Below, in pieces: positions 22,981 through 32,564 of a stretch of DNA of 47,762 bases. The notes beneath the pieces are model-generated. The model was not told the DNA's origin and searched no databases. It saw only the letters and a list, made by a program, of their open reading frames with translations. Positions within the stretch are counted from its first letter, which is position 1. Each line of letters starts with the position of its first letter. Origin of the DNA: Pseudoselenomonas ruminantium. Lineage in GTDB: Bacteria; Bacillota; Negativicutes; Selenomonadales; Selenomonadaceae. The stretch is from assembly GCA_015058575.1 (NCBI GenBank), contig SVBZ01000030.1, positions 1 to 47,762 on the forward strand, written 5' to 3'. The position numbers and the translations under genes were made by a program.

Positions 22981-24126
22981 ATGAAAATCATGTTTTCTGC
23001 TGGGGAATCATCCGGCGATGTACATGGCGAGCAGCTGGCCACGTCGATTCTGCGCATGGACCCATCGGTTGAGCTTATCGGCTTTGGCGGTGCGCAGATG
23101 GAACAGGCAGGAGTCCGGCTTTATGAGAATTTTGCCGACTATAATGTCATGGGCGTCTGGGAAGTGCTCAAGAATCTGCGGCGCATCCTGAAACTATTGG
23201 ACGGGCTTACTGCGTTTATGCGTGAAGAGCGGCCGGATCTGCTGGTGCTTATCGATTATCCGGATTTCAACTGGCGGCTGGCTAAGCGGGCCAAGCAGCT
23301 TGGCATACCGGTTTTTTCGTATATCCCGCCATCAGCGTGGGCTTGGCGCAAAGGCAGGGCAAAGGCCTGTGCAAAACTGGCCGATGAATTCGTAGTGATT
23401 TTCCCGCATGAGCTGCCGGTCTATGAGGCAGCGGGGGCAAATATCTCGTTTGTGGGCAATCCACTGGTCGACAAGGTGCGGGCGAAGCTGCCGCGCGAGG
23501 AAGCACGGCGCTATTTCCGTATTCCTGCGGACAAGACTGCGGTGCTGTTGATGCCGGGCAGCCGCCGCCAGGAAATCGAGCTGCTGCTGCCGGCGATGCT
23601 GCAGGGAGCTAAGCTGCTGCTGGAACGCAAGCCGGATACGCATTTATTGCTGCCGGTGGCGGATGGCATCGATGAATGCCGTATCCAGCAGCTGGTTGAG
23701 GCGGCTGGGGTGCCGGTAAGGCTTGTGCATGATGACCGGTACTCACTGATGGGCGCGGCTGATGCGGCCGTGGCTACCTCAGGAACCGTAATCATGGAGG
23801 CGGCGCTGCTTGACCTGCCATGTGTCGTTCTTTACCGGCTGTCACCGCTCTCATATGCGATTGGGCGGCTGCTGGTTCATGTGGAGAATTTCAGCCTGCC
23901 CAATATCCTGCTCGGCGAGCAGTTCGAGCGTGAGCTGCTGCAGGATGAAGTGACGCCGGAAAACATTGCCGGTGAGCTGGAGAAGCTCTATCCGGGACAG
24001 GCGCATCGCAAGCTGGTGGTGGAGAAGCTCCAGGCAGCTTGTGCCAAGCTCGGAGGCCCTGGCGCATCTTTCCGTGTGGCGGAGAAAATCCTGGCGGCAG
24101 CGCGCCGTTTGGCGACAGCAAAATGA
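22981..24126 (+). CDS. lpxB: Lipid-A-disaccharide synthase LpxB
   Basis: Joins lipid X to UDP-2,3-diacylglucosamine at the inner membrane face. The 381-residue GT19 protein opens with MFSAGESSGDVHGEQL and has GFGGAQMEQAG, VLIDYPDFNWRLAKRAK, SYIPPSAWAWRKGR and LPGSRRQEIELLLPAM, all family blocks. The start at 22981 is set by GCAGGAGGTGA; an ATG at 22945 lies before this site and within the promoter region. msbA follows after 16 bp. Confidence 0.96.
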   Translation: MKIMFSAGESSGDVHGEQLATSILRMDPSVELIGFGGAQMEQAGVRLYENFADYNVMGVWEVLKNLRRILKLLDGLTAFMREERPDLLVLIDYPDFNWRLAKRAKQLGIPVFSYIPPSAWAWRKGRAKACAKLADEFVVIFPHELPVYEAAGANISFVGNPLVDKVRAKLPREEARRYFRIPADKTAVLLMPGSRRQEIELLLPAMLQGAKLLLERKPDTHLLLPVADGIDECRIQQLVEAAGVPVRLVHDDRYSLMGAADAAVATSGTVIMEAALLDLPCVVLYRLSPLSYAIGRLLVHVENFSLPNILLGEQFERELLQDEVTPENIAGELEKLYPGQAHRKLVVEKLQAACAKLGGPGASFRVAEKILAAARRLATAK

Positions 24127-24142
24127 TTATCGGGGGACAAAC

Positions 24143-25873
24143 ATGAAGAATTATCGACGGCTGCTTCAGTATATGCGGCCTTATCTCAAGCAGCTGTTCT
24201 TGGCTATCATCTGCATCATCATAGCAGCCGGCTGCAACCTGTACCTGCCTTGGATCATCAAGGATATGATCGATAAGGTACTGGCTGAAAAAGACATGAT
24301 GATGCTCAATGTGATTTGCGTGGGCATTGTCGTGGTGTTTTTGGTGCGTGGCATCTTTTATTATGGCCAATCGTATCTGGTATCGTATATCGGCCAGAAA
24401 GTCATCATCGATGTGCGTGAGGTCATGTTCCGTAAGTTCCAGCGCATGCCGATGGCTTATTTCGACAAGCATCAGACGGGTGAGACTATGAGTTTCATTA
24501 CCAATGATGTGGCTGCAATCCAGTCGGCGCTGGTCGATCAGCTTATCGAGATGGTGACAGAGGGATCGATTCTCATCGGTTCGATTGCGATGATGCTCTA
24601 CCTGGATTGGAAACTCTCGCTGTTGACACTGGTGGTCATTCCACTGGTCGGTCAGGCCATGAAGATATTCGGCCGGAAGATCAAACGCAATGGTACAGTT
24701 ATCCAGGAACGCATGGCGGACATCACTTCGCTGTTGCAGGAGAGCATCTCAGCTATCCGTGTTGTCAAATCGTTTGTGCGCGAGAAGTATGAGACGGATC
24801 GCTTCCAGCGCCAGAATCAGCTCAACTTCCAGGCGGCCATGAAGAATGTGCAGCTTACGAGCCTCTTGACGCCGACGGTTGAGTTTTTGGCAGCGGTATC
24901 GGTTACGTTCATCGTTTGGTTCGGTGGCTATGAGGTTGTCAACAACGAGATGACGGCCGGTGCGCTCGTGGCGTTCCTGACTTATGCGGTCAACCTGGCC
25001 AATCCGGTCAAGCGGCTGTCACGTGTCTATGGCAATCTGCAGCGGGCGATGGCTGCTGTTGACCGCGTATTTGCGGTCATCGACCTCGAGGAGCCAATCC
25101 ATGATAAGCCCGATGCCAAGAAGCTGCCGGAAATCGCCGGGGCGGTAAAGCTCGATAAGGTATCGTTTGAGTACAAGAAAGGCGTACCGGCGCTAAGCGA
25201 TGTAACGCTTGAGGTCAGACCGGGCCAGATGATTGCGTTTGTCGGCCCTAGTGGTGCCGGTAAATCGACAATTGCGAATCTCATCCCGCGCTTCTATGAA
25301 ATCACGGAAGGTGCGATTTCTATCGATGGACAGGATATCCGAGATGTCACGGTAGCATCGCTGCGTGAACAGATTGGTATCGTGCCGCAGGAAACGGTGC
25401 TGTTTTCGACTACTGTGCGCGAGAATATCCGCTATGGACGCTTGGATGCGACGGATGAAGAGGTCGAGGCGGCAGCCAAAGCGGCCAATGCCGATGAATT
25501 CATCCAGAACCTGCCGCAAGGCTACGATACGAAAATCGGCGAGCGTGGCATGAACCTGTCGGGCGGCCAGCGTCAGCGCATGGCCATTGCGCGGGCCATT
25601 TTGAAGAATCCGCGCATCTTGATTTTGGATGAGGCCACGTCGGCGCTCGATACGGAGAGTGAGAAAATCGTACAGGCGGCTCTCGATAAATTGATGGTTG
25701 GCCGCACGTCTTTTGTTATTGCACATCGTTTGTCGACAATCTTCAACGCTGATCAGATTTTTGTCATCGATGGTGGCAAAGTCAGAGAGCATGGAACGCA
25801 TGAAGAGTTGTTGAAGCGCAATGGATTGTACAGCTATCTGTACAATATCCAGTTCAACAAGCAGAACGTCTAA
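24143..25873 (+). CDS. msbA: MsbA-type lipid A exporter/flippase
   Basis: ABC half-transporter that flips Lipid A-core across the inner membrane; acts as a homodimer. The 576-residue protein has six membrane helices in its first 300 residues, then Walker A GPSGAGKST (about 367-376), the signature LSGGQRQR (about 471) and Walker B ILILDEATSALD. The start at 24143 follows GGGGGAC. It sits between lpxB and the Kdo transferase gene, which supports MsbA over a drug exporter of the same family. Confidence 0.92.
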   Translation: MKNYRRLLQYMRPYLKQLFLAIICIIIAAGCNLYLPWIIKDMIDKVLAEKDMMMLNVICVGIVVVFLVRGIFYYGQSYLVSYIGQKVIIDVREVMFRKFQRMPMAYFDKHQTGETMSFITNDVAAIQSALVDQLIEMVTEGSILIGSIAMMLYLDWKLSLLTLVVIPLVGQAMKIFGRKIKRNGTVIQERMADITSLLQESISAIRVVKSFVREKYETDRFQRQNQLNFQAAMKNVQLTSLLTPTVEFLAAVSVTFIVWFGGYEVVNNEMTAGALVAFLTYAVNLANPVKRLSRVYGNLQRAMAAVDRVFAVIDLEEPIHDKPDAKKLPEIAGAVKLDKVSFEYKKGVPALSDVTLEVRPGQMIAFVGPSGAGKSTIANLIPRFYEITEGAISIDGQDIRDVTVASLREQIGIVPQETVLFSTTVRENIRYGRLDATDEEVEAAAKAANADEFIQNLPQGYDTKIGERGMNLSGGQRQRMAIARAILKNPRILILDEATSALDTESEKIVQAALDKLMVGRTSFVIAHRLSTIFNADQIFVIDGGKVREHGTHEELLKRNGLYSYLYNIQFNKQNV

Positions 25874-25891
25874 GGAGGAAGGGAAAGCGAT

Positions 25892-28396
25892 ATGCAATTT
25901 CTCTACAATATCGCGGCGATACTTGTCGTCATATTGATCATCCCCGTGTTCATGGTCCGTTCGGTCCGTGAAAAGGGCTTTGTGGAACGGATTCGGCAGA
26001 GTCTCGGGTTCTTTCCCGCCCATGCGCTGGATAAGGTAGCCAAGAAGCACTGCATCTGGGTGCACGCTGCTTCGGTCGGCGAGATTGTCGCTACGAGCCC
26101 GCTCATCAAGGAGTTCCGCCGCGAGTTCCCGAAGACACCGATTTTGGTATCGGTGGTTACGACAAGCGGCTATGAGATGGCGAACCGCATCATCAAGGAT
26201 GCAGATGCAATCATCTATTTTCCTTTGGATTTGCCGTTCCTGTCTGGCAGTGTACTGCGCCGTATCCATCCGCGCGTATTCCTGCCGGTGGAGACGGAGC
26301 TTTGGCCGAATTTCCTGAAAACGGCACGGCAGATGCATATTCCAGTCATGATGGTCAATGGCCGCATCAGCGACCGCAGCGTCAAGCAGTATAAGCATCT
26401 GCGCAGCATCCTGACCGATATGATTGGTACCGTGAAGAAATTTGCCATGCAGTCGCAGATCGATGCGGACTACATCATGCGTCTCGGTGCGCCGCCAGAA
26501 TTGGTTACCGTCACGGGCAACACGAAGTTCGATCAGACCTATACCGATGTTAGCGCTGAGGAAAAGGCGAAAATCATCGCTGAGATGGGCCTGATGGACA
26601 ATGAGGGGATTTTCCTGGCTGGATCGACGCATCGCGGCGAGGAGGATCTTGTCCTCGCTGCTTTTGCGGCCGTGCGCCGAAAGCATGCAAAAGCCAAGCT
26701 GGTCATTGCACCGCGTGAGCTGTTGCGCACGCAGGAAGTCATCCACCTGTGCAAGAAGGCTGGGTTTTCGGTCACGACGCGTACGAAGCTCCAGCAGCAG
26801 GCATCGCACGATGAGGATATCGTAATCCTCGATACGATCGGCGAGCTGGGCAAGGTATACAGTGTCGGCGATGTGGTTTATGTCGGCGGCAGCCTTATCC
26901 CGCATGGCGGGCATAATATCCTTGAGCCGGCGGCACATGGCAAGGCCATCATCGTGGGGCATCATATGTTCAACTTCAAGGATACACATTCCCTGTTCAA
27001 GAAACGCGATGCCTGCATTACCGTAAATAACGGCAAAGAATTGATAGAAGAAACGGTACGTCTCTTTGACGATCCGGATCACCGTCACCGTATGGAGGCG
27101 GAGACGCTGGCCATCGTCAATGAGAACAAGGGCGCGTCCCGCAAGTCCGCAGTGATCCTGCGCGAGACGCTCGAAGAATATGAGAGCGATCCGGAGAACC
27201 GCCAGCTGGCGCGTTCTACCCAGAAAGTCGATAATTTCCAGACATACTTCATCGATCTTGTCCATAGTAAGGAAGTCAATGGTTTCTGTGCGCATCTCAT
27301 CATGGCGGTGTTGTACGTTTTCTCCTTGATTTACGGGGGGTTGGTCAATCTCAAGCTGGCCGGCTATAGCATCGGGCTGTTCAGGCAGCGTCGCCTTGGC
27401 TGCTATGTCATCAGTCTCGGCAATGTGACAGTGGGCGGAACGGGCAAGACGCCGACGGCCCAGCGCTTGGCCACGGCCATCCGTGATATGGGTTATCGCG
27501 TAGTGATCCTGAACCGTGGGTATCGGGCAAAATGGCATGGTGAGGTCGGCATTGTCTCGGATGGACAGCGGCTCCATATGAGTGCGGCTGAAGCTGGTGA
27601 TGAGGCGTTCATGCTGGCCAAGCATCTTCCCAATGTGCCGGTGCTCATCGGTGCGGAACGTGCAGTAACAGGGCAATATGCCATCGATCATTTCGGTGCG
27701 GAAGTCGCAATCCTTGATGATGGCTATCAGCATTGGCAGCTGGAACGCGATATGGATATCCTGCTCATTGATGCCGTCAATGTTTTCGGCAATGGTTATA
27801 TCCTGCCGCGCGGCACACTGCGCGAGCCGGTTTCGCATATCAGCCGTGCAGATGTCTGCCTGATGACCAAGGTCGACCAGGCGGCATCTGGTTCCTGTGA
27901 GTATATCCGTGATACTGTCAAGCGTTACAATCCGGCGGCAACGGTGGTGGAGAGCATCCATCAGCCGCGTTGTTTTGTGCCGCTTGCAGATTGGTATGTC
28001 GATATTGCCGGAGAAGGCATCGATGTTGGGAATATGCGTGGCAAGAAAATCATGGCGGTCTCGGCCATCGGTAATCCAGCCTCGTTTGAGCAGACATTAT
28101 CGGATCTTGGGACAGTCATCATTGAGAGCCTGCGCTATCCGGATCATCACGATTATACGATGCAGGAAATGTCTGATATCCTGCATCAGGCCAAAAATAT
28201 GGGGGCCGAGGCAATCGTCATCACGGAAAAGGATGCGGTCAAGGTTCCGGCGGAAGTCATCCAGGCAGGCTGGGATATCCCTGTTTATGTCATCTGCGTG
28301 GAAGTGACGTTCCAGACGGGACGGGATGCATTCCGTCATATGCTCGAGGATCGTTTGGCTGAGCGCCTGGGATCCCGTAAAAACGCGAAAAAATAA
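25892..28396 (+). CDS. WaaA (Kdo transferase)-LpxK (lipid A 4'-kinase) fusion
   Basis: One 834-residue frame joins two Lipid A enzymes. Residues 1 to about 430 are Kdo transferase: N-terminal membrane helix, catalytic Glu in HAASVGEIVA, VETELWPNF, GSTHRGEED and GGHNILEPAAHGKA. After a charged linker (about 430-465) and a hydrophobic stretch, the LpxK kinase follows with its P-loop GGTGKTPT near residue 515, ILDDGYQHWQLERD and ITEKDAVK. Each half has close to the normal length of the separate protein. No stop or restart is seen at the junction (about 27230-27330), so the fusion is real unless the assembly is wrong. It sits directly after msbA (18 bp) and before kdsB. Confidence 0.93.
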   Translation: MQFLYNIAAILVVILIIPVFMVRSVREKGFVERIRQSLGFFPAHALDKVAKKHCIWVHAASVGEIVATSPLIKEFRREFPKTPILVSVVTTSGYEMANRIIKDADAIIYFPLDLPFLSGSVLRRIHPRVFLPVETELWPNFLKTARQMHIPVMMVNGRISDRSVKQYKHLRSILTDMIGTVKKFAMQSQIDADYIMRLGAPPELVTVTGNTKFDQTYTDVSAEEKAKIIAEMGLMDNEGIFLAGSTHRGEEDLVLAAFAAVRRKHAKAKLVIAPRELLRTQEVIHLCKKAGFSVTTRTKLQQQASHDEDIVILDTIGELGKVYSVGDVVYVGGSLIPHGGHNILEPAAHGKAIIVGHHMFNFKDTHSLFKKRDACITVNNGKELIEETVRLFDDPDHRHRMEAETLAIVNENKGASRKSAVILRETLEEYESDPENRQLARSTQKVDNFQTYFIDLVHSKEVNGFCAHLIMAVLYVFSLIYGGLVNLKLAGYSIGLFRQRRLGCYVISLGNVTVGGTGKTPTAQRLATAIRDMGYRVVILNRGYRAKWHGEVGIVSDGQRLHMSAAEAGDEAFMLAKHLPNVPVLIGAERAVTGQYAIDHFGAEVAILDDGYQHWQLERDMDILLIDAVNVFGNGYILPRGTLREPVSHISRADVCLMTKVDQAASGSCEYIRDTVKRYNPAATVVESIHQPRCFVPLADWYVDIAGEGIDVGNMRGKKIMAVSAIGNPASFEQTLSDLGTVIIESLRYPDHHDYTMQEMSDILHQAKNMGAEAIVITEKDAVKVPAEVIQAGWDIPVYVICVEVTFQTGRDAFRHMLEDRLAERLGSRKNAKK

Positions 28397-28431
28397 GTAG
28401 TTATAACTTTCCGGAAAGGATGGTATATGCC

Positions 28432-29163
28432 ATGAATGTATTATGTGTCATACCTGCCCGCTACGCATCGACGCGTCTGCCGGGCAAACCGCTCAAGGAT
28501 ATTGCCGGCAAGCCGATGGTCTGCCGTGTCTATGACCGGGCTGCTAAGGCAGCAAAGGTCAGCCGGACGCTGGTCGCTACGGATGATGAGCGCATCTTGC
28601 AGGCGGTGCAGGAGCATGGCGGCGAGGCTATGATGACACGCAAGGACCATCCAACGGGAACCGACCGCCTGGCTGAGGTGGCCGCAGCTTTTCCTGAAGC
28701 AGACCTTATCATCAATGTACAGGGCGATGAGCCGCTTATAGAGCCGTCGCTTATCGATGAGCTGGCTAGTGTATTCGATACGGACAGCGAGCTTCAGATG
28801 GCTACGGTGAAGACTGAGATGACGGAGAAGGATGAACAGGAAAACCCTAACAACGTCAAGGTCGTTACCGATAAGGACGGCTATGCGCTCTACTTCTCGC
28901 GGTCGCTGCTGCCGTATCCGCGCAACGCGGGCTGTCCGGTATACAAGCATATTGGCATCTATGCGTATAAGCGGGATTTTTTGCTGCAGTATGCCAAGAT
29001 GGAATCGACGCCGCTGGAGGCGGCTGAGTCGCTTGAGCAGCTGCGGGCGCTGGAGAATGGCTACCGCATCAAGGTGGTCGAGACAAAGGCCAAGTTCGTC
29101 GGTGTCGATACGGCTGAAGATTTGCAGAAGGTTAACGAGATTTATCAGAAAATGGGTTTATAA
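28432..29163 (+). CDS. kdsB: CMP-Kdo synthetase KdsB
   Basis: Activates Kdo with CTP for use by WaaA. The 243-residue protein opens with [19 protein letters not shown], followed by [40 protein letters not shown] and [17 protein letters not shown], all typical. The ATG at 28432 is taken as start because GGAAAGGA lies 11 nt upstream and it gives the usual N-terminus; the ATG at 28420 directly abuts that site. Confidence 0.95.
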   Translation: MNVLCVIPARYASTRLPGKPLKDIAGKPMVCRVYDRAAKAAKVSRTLVATDDERILQAVQEHGGEAMMTRKDHPTGTDRLAEVAAAFPEADLIINVQGDEPLIEPSLIDELASVFDTDSELQMATVKTEMTEKDEQENPNNVKVVTDKDGYALYFSRSLLPYPRNAGCPVYKHIGIYAYKRDFLLQYAKMESTPLEAAESLEQLRALENGYRIKVVETKAKFVGVDTAEDLQKVNEIYQKMGL

Positions 29164-29198
29164 TAAAAGTTGTAAATTCTTATAAAGGAGAGGCGAGT

Positions 29199-30026
29199 AT
29201 GAATAAGGTAAAAGTGGGAAACTTTGAAATCGGTGGCGGCGAGAAACTGACGCTGCTGGCAGGGCCATGCGTGCTGGAAGGGCTTGACCGCTGCCTGCTG
29301 ATCGGCCGCACCATCAAGGAAATCTGTGCGCGTCTGGATATCAACTATGTATTCAAGGCTTCGTTTGACAAGGCTAATCGTTCCTCCTTCCATAGTTTCC
29401 GCGGGCCTGGGCTGGAAAAGGGCGTCGAGATGCTCCAGCAGATCAAAGAGGAACTTCAGGTTCCGGTAGTTACGGATATCCATGAGACGTATCAGGCTGA
29501 GCCGGTAGCGAAAGTAGCAGACATCCTGCAGATTCCGGCATTCTTGTGCCGCCAGACGGATCTTCTGCATGCGGCAGCGCAGACGGGCCGGGTCGTAAAT
29601 GTCAAGAAGGGCCAGTTCCTGGCACCGGAGGATATGCGCAATGTGGTCGATAAGCTGCACGAGAGCGGCTGCAATCAGATCATGCTGACGGAGCGCGGCG
29701 CATCGTTTGGCTATCACAATCTCGTGGTCGATATGCGCTCGCTGCCCATCATGCGCTCGTTTGGCTATCCGGTCGTCATGGATGGCACGCACAGCGTCCA
29801 GCTGCCGGGCGGCAATGGTACGACTTCGGCCGGCAACCGTGAATACGTCGAGTACCTTGTCCGGGCTGCTGTCGGTGCCGGGGTTGATGCACTGTTCCTT
29901 GAAGTCCATGACAATCCGGAGGAGGCACTTTCTGATGGTGCCAACATGGTTTATCTGGATAAGCTCGAGGATCTGCTCAAGGATGCTGTCGCTATCCATG
30001 AAATCGTACGCCAGAAAAAAAGCTGA
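29199..30026 (+). CDS. kdsA: Kdo-8-phosphate synthase KdsA
   Basis: Condenses phosphoenolpyruvate with arabinose-5-phosphate. The 275-residue TIM-barrel protein shows [50 protein letters not shown], and the C-terminal [15 protein letters not shown]. The Asn in FDKANRSS and the Cys in GPCVLEG should be checked to tell metal-dependent from metal-independent forms. Start follows AAAGGAGAGG. 35 bp after kdsB. Confidence 0.95.
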   Translation: MNKVKVGNFEIGGGEKLTLLAGPCVLEGLDRCLLIGRTIKEICARLDINYVFKASFDKANRSSFHSFRGPGLEKGVEMLQQIKEELQVPVVTDIHETYQAEPVAKVADILQIPAFLCRQTDLLHAAAQTGRVVNVKKGQFLAPEDMRNVVDKLHESGCNQIMLTERGASFGYHNLVVDMRSLPIMRSFGYPVVMDGTHSVQLPGGNGTTSAGNREYVEYLVRAAVGAGVDALFLEVHDNPEEALSDGANMVYLDKLEDLLKDAVAIHEIVRQKKS

Positions 30027-30076
30027 GTAAACGCTGATTTTGATTCGTACACGGGCATAAGGGGAAAAGACTTGTG

Positions 30077-31048
30077 ATGAAAATAAAAGAAAAGGCAATT
30101 GAAACACTGGAAATCGAAGCGGAGGCTGTACAGAAGCTCAAGGAACGCATTGATGATGAATTCGTGGCGGCTGTGCAGTGCATTTTGGACTGCCAGGCGC
30201 GCGTCGTCGTGACTGGCATGGGCAAATCGGGCCATATCGGCCGCAAGATTGCTGCTACACTTGCAAGCACGGGGACGCCAGCGTTCTTCATGCATCCGGC
30301 TGAAGCCTTCCATGGCGATTTGGGGATGGTCACGGAGCGCGATGTCGTCATTGCCATTAGCAATAGCGGTGAGTCATCAGAAATCGTCAATATCCTGCCA
30401 ATCATCAGCCGTATCGGCGCGACGATAATCGCCATGTCCGGCCGCCGCGAGTCGCAGCTCGGCAAGGCCTGCGATCATTTCATCGATATCGGTGTGGCGC
30501 GTGAGGCCTGCCCGCTCGGACTGGCTCCAACAGCCAGCACGACGGCGACGCTTGCCATGGGCGATGCCTTAGCGATGGCTTTGATGTCGGTGCGTCACTT
30601 CACAAGTCAGGACTTTGCCCTTTATCATCCGGGCGGGGCATTGGGCCGCCGGTTGCTCCTCAAGGTTGCCGATGTCATGCATACGGGGGAGGAAAATCCA
30701 ATCGTCTTGCAGGATAAGACGGCTAAGGATGCGCTGTTTATCATGACGGACAAGGGACTGGGTGCTGCCTCGGTTGTGGATGAGACGGGCAAGTTTGTCG
30801 GCCTCATCACCGATGGCATCATCCGCCGGGCGCTGGCTAAAGACTATAAGTTCCTCGATGAGCCGGTCAAGAACATCATGTTTGAACAGCCCCTGACAAT
30901 CGCACAGGATGAGCTGGCAGCAGCTGCACTTTCGGTTATGGAGAAGCATAAGCCGCGCCCCGTTACGGTATTGCCGGTCATTGATGAGGAGCAGCGGCCA
31001 GTAGGTATTGTTCATCTGACGGACCTTTTGCGTCAGGGGGTTGTCTGA
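30077..31048 (+). CDS. kdsD: Arabinose-5-phosphate isomerase KdsD
   Basis: Makes arabinose-5-phosphate from ribulose-5-phosphate, the first step towards Kdo. The 323-residue protein has an SIS sugar isomerase domain (VTGMGKSGHIGRKIAATL, ISNSGESSEIVNILP) and two C-terminal CBS domains (about 205-320). KdsD/KpsF/GutQ look alike, but the setting among kds genes points to KdsD. Start is ATG at 30077 or the GTG one codon before it. Confidence 0.93.
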   Translation: MKIKEKAIETLEIEAEAVQKLKERIDDEFVAAVQCILDCQARVVVTGMGKSGHIGRKIAATLASTGTPAFFMHPAEAFHGDLGMVTERDVVIAISNSGESSEIVNILPIISRIGATIIAMSGRRESQLGKACDHFIDIGVAREACPLGLAPTASTTATLAMGDALAMALMSVRHFTSQDFALYHPGGALGRRLLLKVADVMHTGEENPIVLQDKTAKDALFIMTDKGLGAASVVDETGKFVGLITDGIIRRALAKDYKFLDEPVKNIMFEQPLTIAQDELAAAALSVMEKHKPRPVTVLPVIDEEQRPVGIVHLTDLLRQGVV

Positions 31049-31049
31049 T

Positions 31050-31610
31050 ATGGAGCAGAAAAATGGAGCACTTGAGCGGGCGCAGGCATTGAAATTGATA
31101 ATTTTTGATGTCGATGGCGTATTGACCGATGGCGGGATATATATTGGCGAAACCGGCGAACTTTACAAGCCGTTCTTTTGCCGTGACGGCCTGGGCATCA
31201 CCCTGGCGCATAAAGCTGGGCTCAAGACGGCCATCATTACGGGGCGCAAGTCTGCCCAGGTGGCTTTCCGCGCTGGCGAGCTGCATATTTCGGAAGTGTT
31301 CCAGGGCAGTCTGGATAAGCGGGCAGCTTATCGAACGCTGAAGGAAAAACTTAGCCTGCGTGATGAAGAAATCGGCTATATTGGCGATGATCTTATCGAT
31401 TTGCCCATTATGTGCCAGGCTGGTTTGCCGATGGCTGTGGCCGATGCGGTGCCGGAGGTCCGCCAGCAGGCATTGCTGACGGCGGGCTTTGCCGGTGGGC
31501 ATGGGGCTGTGCGGGAGCTGATTGAGTTCATTCTGAAGGCGCAGGGCAAATGGCGGGCTTTGCTTCAAGATTTTTACGAGCCGGACACAGAAAGCGGTCT
31601 GGCGCAGTGA
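31050..31610 (+). CDS. kdsC: Kdo-8-phosphate phosphatase KdsC
   Basis: HAD-superfamily phosphatase that releases Kdo from Kdo-8-phosphate. The 186-residue protein has the catalytic DVDGVLTDGG, the Thr of ITGRKS and the acidic GDDLIDLPIM. It has the capless fold length. The start at 31050 lies one base after the kdsD stop, with GGGGG 9 nt upstream; an in-frame TTG at 31041 is an alternative. With kdsB, kdsA and kdsD this completes the Kdo route. Confidence 0.93.
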   Translation: MEQKNGALERAQALKLIIFDVDGVLTDGGIYIGETGELYKPFFCRDGLGITLAHKAGLKTAIITGRKSAQVAFRAGELHISEVFQGSLDKRAAYRTLKEKLSLRDEEIGYIGDDLIDLPIMCQAGLPMAVADAVPEVRQQALLTAGFAGGHGAVRELIEFILKAQGKWRALLQDFYEPDTESGLAQ

Positions 31611-31649
31611 TACTTTTGTTAGAAACATTTTTGTGGAGGAATGTAATCC

Positions 31650-32564
31650 ATGCATTATAAATTCGTGATGTTTATGAGCTGGCTCATATGCCATACACCG
31701 TATGGACTGCTTATGGCGGCTGGCCGTGTGCTGGGCAATCTCTACTATCTCTTGATCAAAAAGGAGCGCGAGCGCGCTGTGGCGCAAATGATGCCGGCGC
31801 TTGGCCTGTCTGAGGCTGAGGCGCGCAAGGTCGTACGGGAGTCGTTCGTGAATCTGGCACGCAATGTATTGGAAATCCTCTATATGCCGCGGCTCAATGA
31901 ACAGAATTTCACCAAGTATATCGAGGTCGAACATTTAGAGCGCATGCGCGCGGCTTTGGCTGAAAACAAGGGAGTTGTCGTCCTTACGGGCCATATCGGT
32001 ACCTGGGAATGGCTGTCTGCGGCGTTTTCGCTCAATGGGATGCCGGTCACGGCTATCGCTAAGCCGCAGCCGAATATCCAGTATACACAGGCTCTCGATG
32101 ATTTGCGCAAAACAATCCATGTAGAGATTTTTTCGCGTGGCACGAGCGAGCTTATCGCGGCAGCACGGGCACTCAAAAAAGGAAAGATCCTGGGGTTTTT
32201 GGCTGATCAGGATGGTGGTCCGGGTGGTGCCTTTATTCCGTTTTTGGGCAAGATTGCTTCAACGCCGATGGGCGCAGCAGTATTTTCCCGCAAGTTCAAT
32301 TCTCCGGTCATTCCCGCGTTTATTCTGCGCCAGCCAAATGGCAAACATAAGGTGGTTGTCGGCGAGGCCATGCGCTATGAGGATACAGGCGATACGGATA
32401 AAGATCTGTTTGACTTTACGGTGCGCATGACCAAGGTCGTGGAGCAGGTAATCCGCGAGAATCCTACCCAGTGGCTCTGGTTTCAGAAGCGCTGGAATAC
32501 GACGCCGGATATGCAGAAGACGGGCAAACACCATACTGTCAAGGCACGGGAGGCTGAAGGATGA
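31650..32564 (+). CDS. LpxL/HtrB-family Lipid A acyltransferase (second copy)
   Basis: A second acyltransferase of the same family as the gene at 18796, clearly diverged from it. The 304-residue protein has HX4E in GHIGTWEWLS (about residue 114), IFSRGTSELIAAAR, LADQDGGPGGAFIPFLG, and a C-terminal TQWLWFQKRWNT. Its tail is about 20 residues longer and basic. Start follows GTGGAGGA. It overlaps the lptC start by 4 bp (ATGA). Two such enzymes would allow two secondary acyl chains on Lipid A; the chain assignment is not known. Confidence 0.9.
   Translation: MHYKFVMFMSWLICHTPYGLLMAAGRVLGNLYYLLIKKERERAVAQMMPALGLSEAEARKVVRESFVNLARNVLEILYMPRLNEQNFTKYIEVEHLERMRAALAENKGVVVLTGHIGTWEWLSAAFSLNGMPVTAIAKPQPNIQYTQALDDLRKTIHVEIFSRGTSELIAAARALKKGKILGFLADQDGGPGGAFIPFLGKIASTPMGAAVFSRKFNSPVIPAFILRQPNGKHKVVVGEAMRYEDTGDTDKDLFDFTVRMTKVVEQVIRENPTQWLWFQKRWNTTPDMQKTGKHHTVKAREAEG

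Noticed and set aside
25193..27961. Very long open frame on the minus strand (over 900 codons) across msbA and the waaA-lpxK fusion
   Set aside because: It lies wholly opposite well-identified genes, has no ribosome-binding site or family features, and arises from codon bias of the plus-strand genes. The same holds for long minus frames opposite bamA (12062-13759) and atpA (43571-44959).
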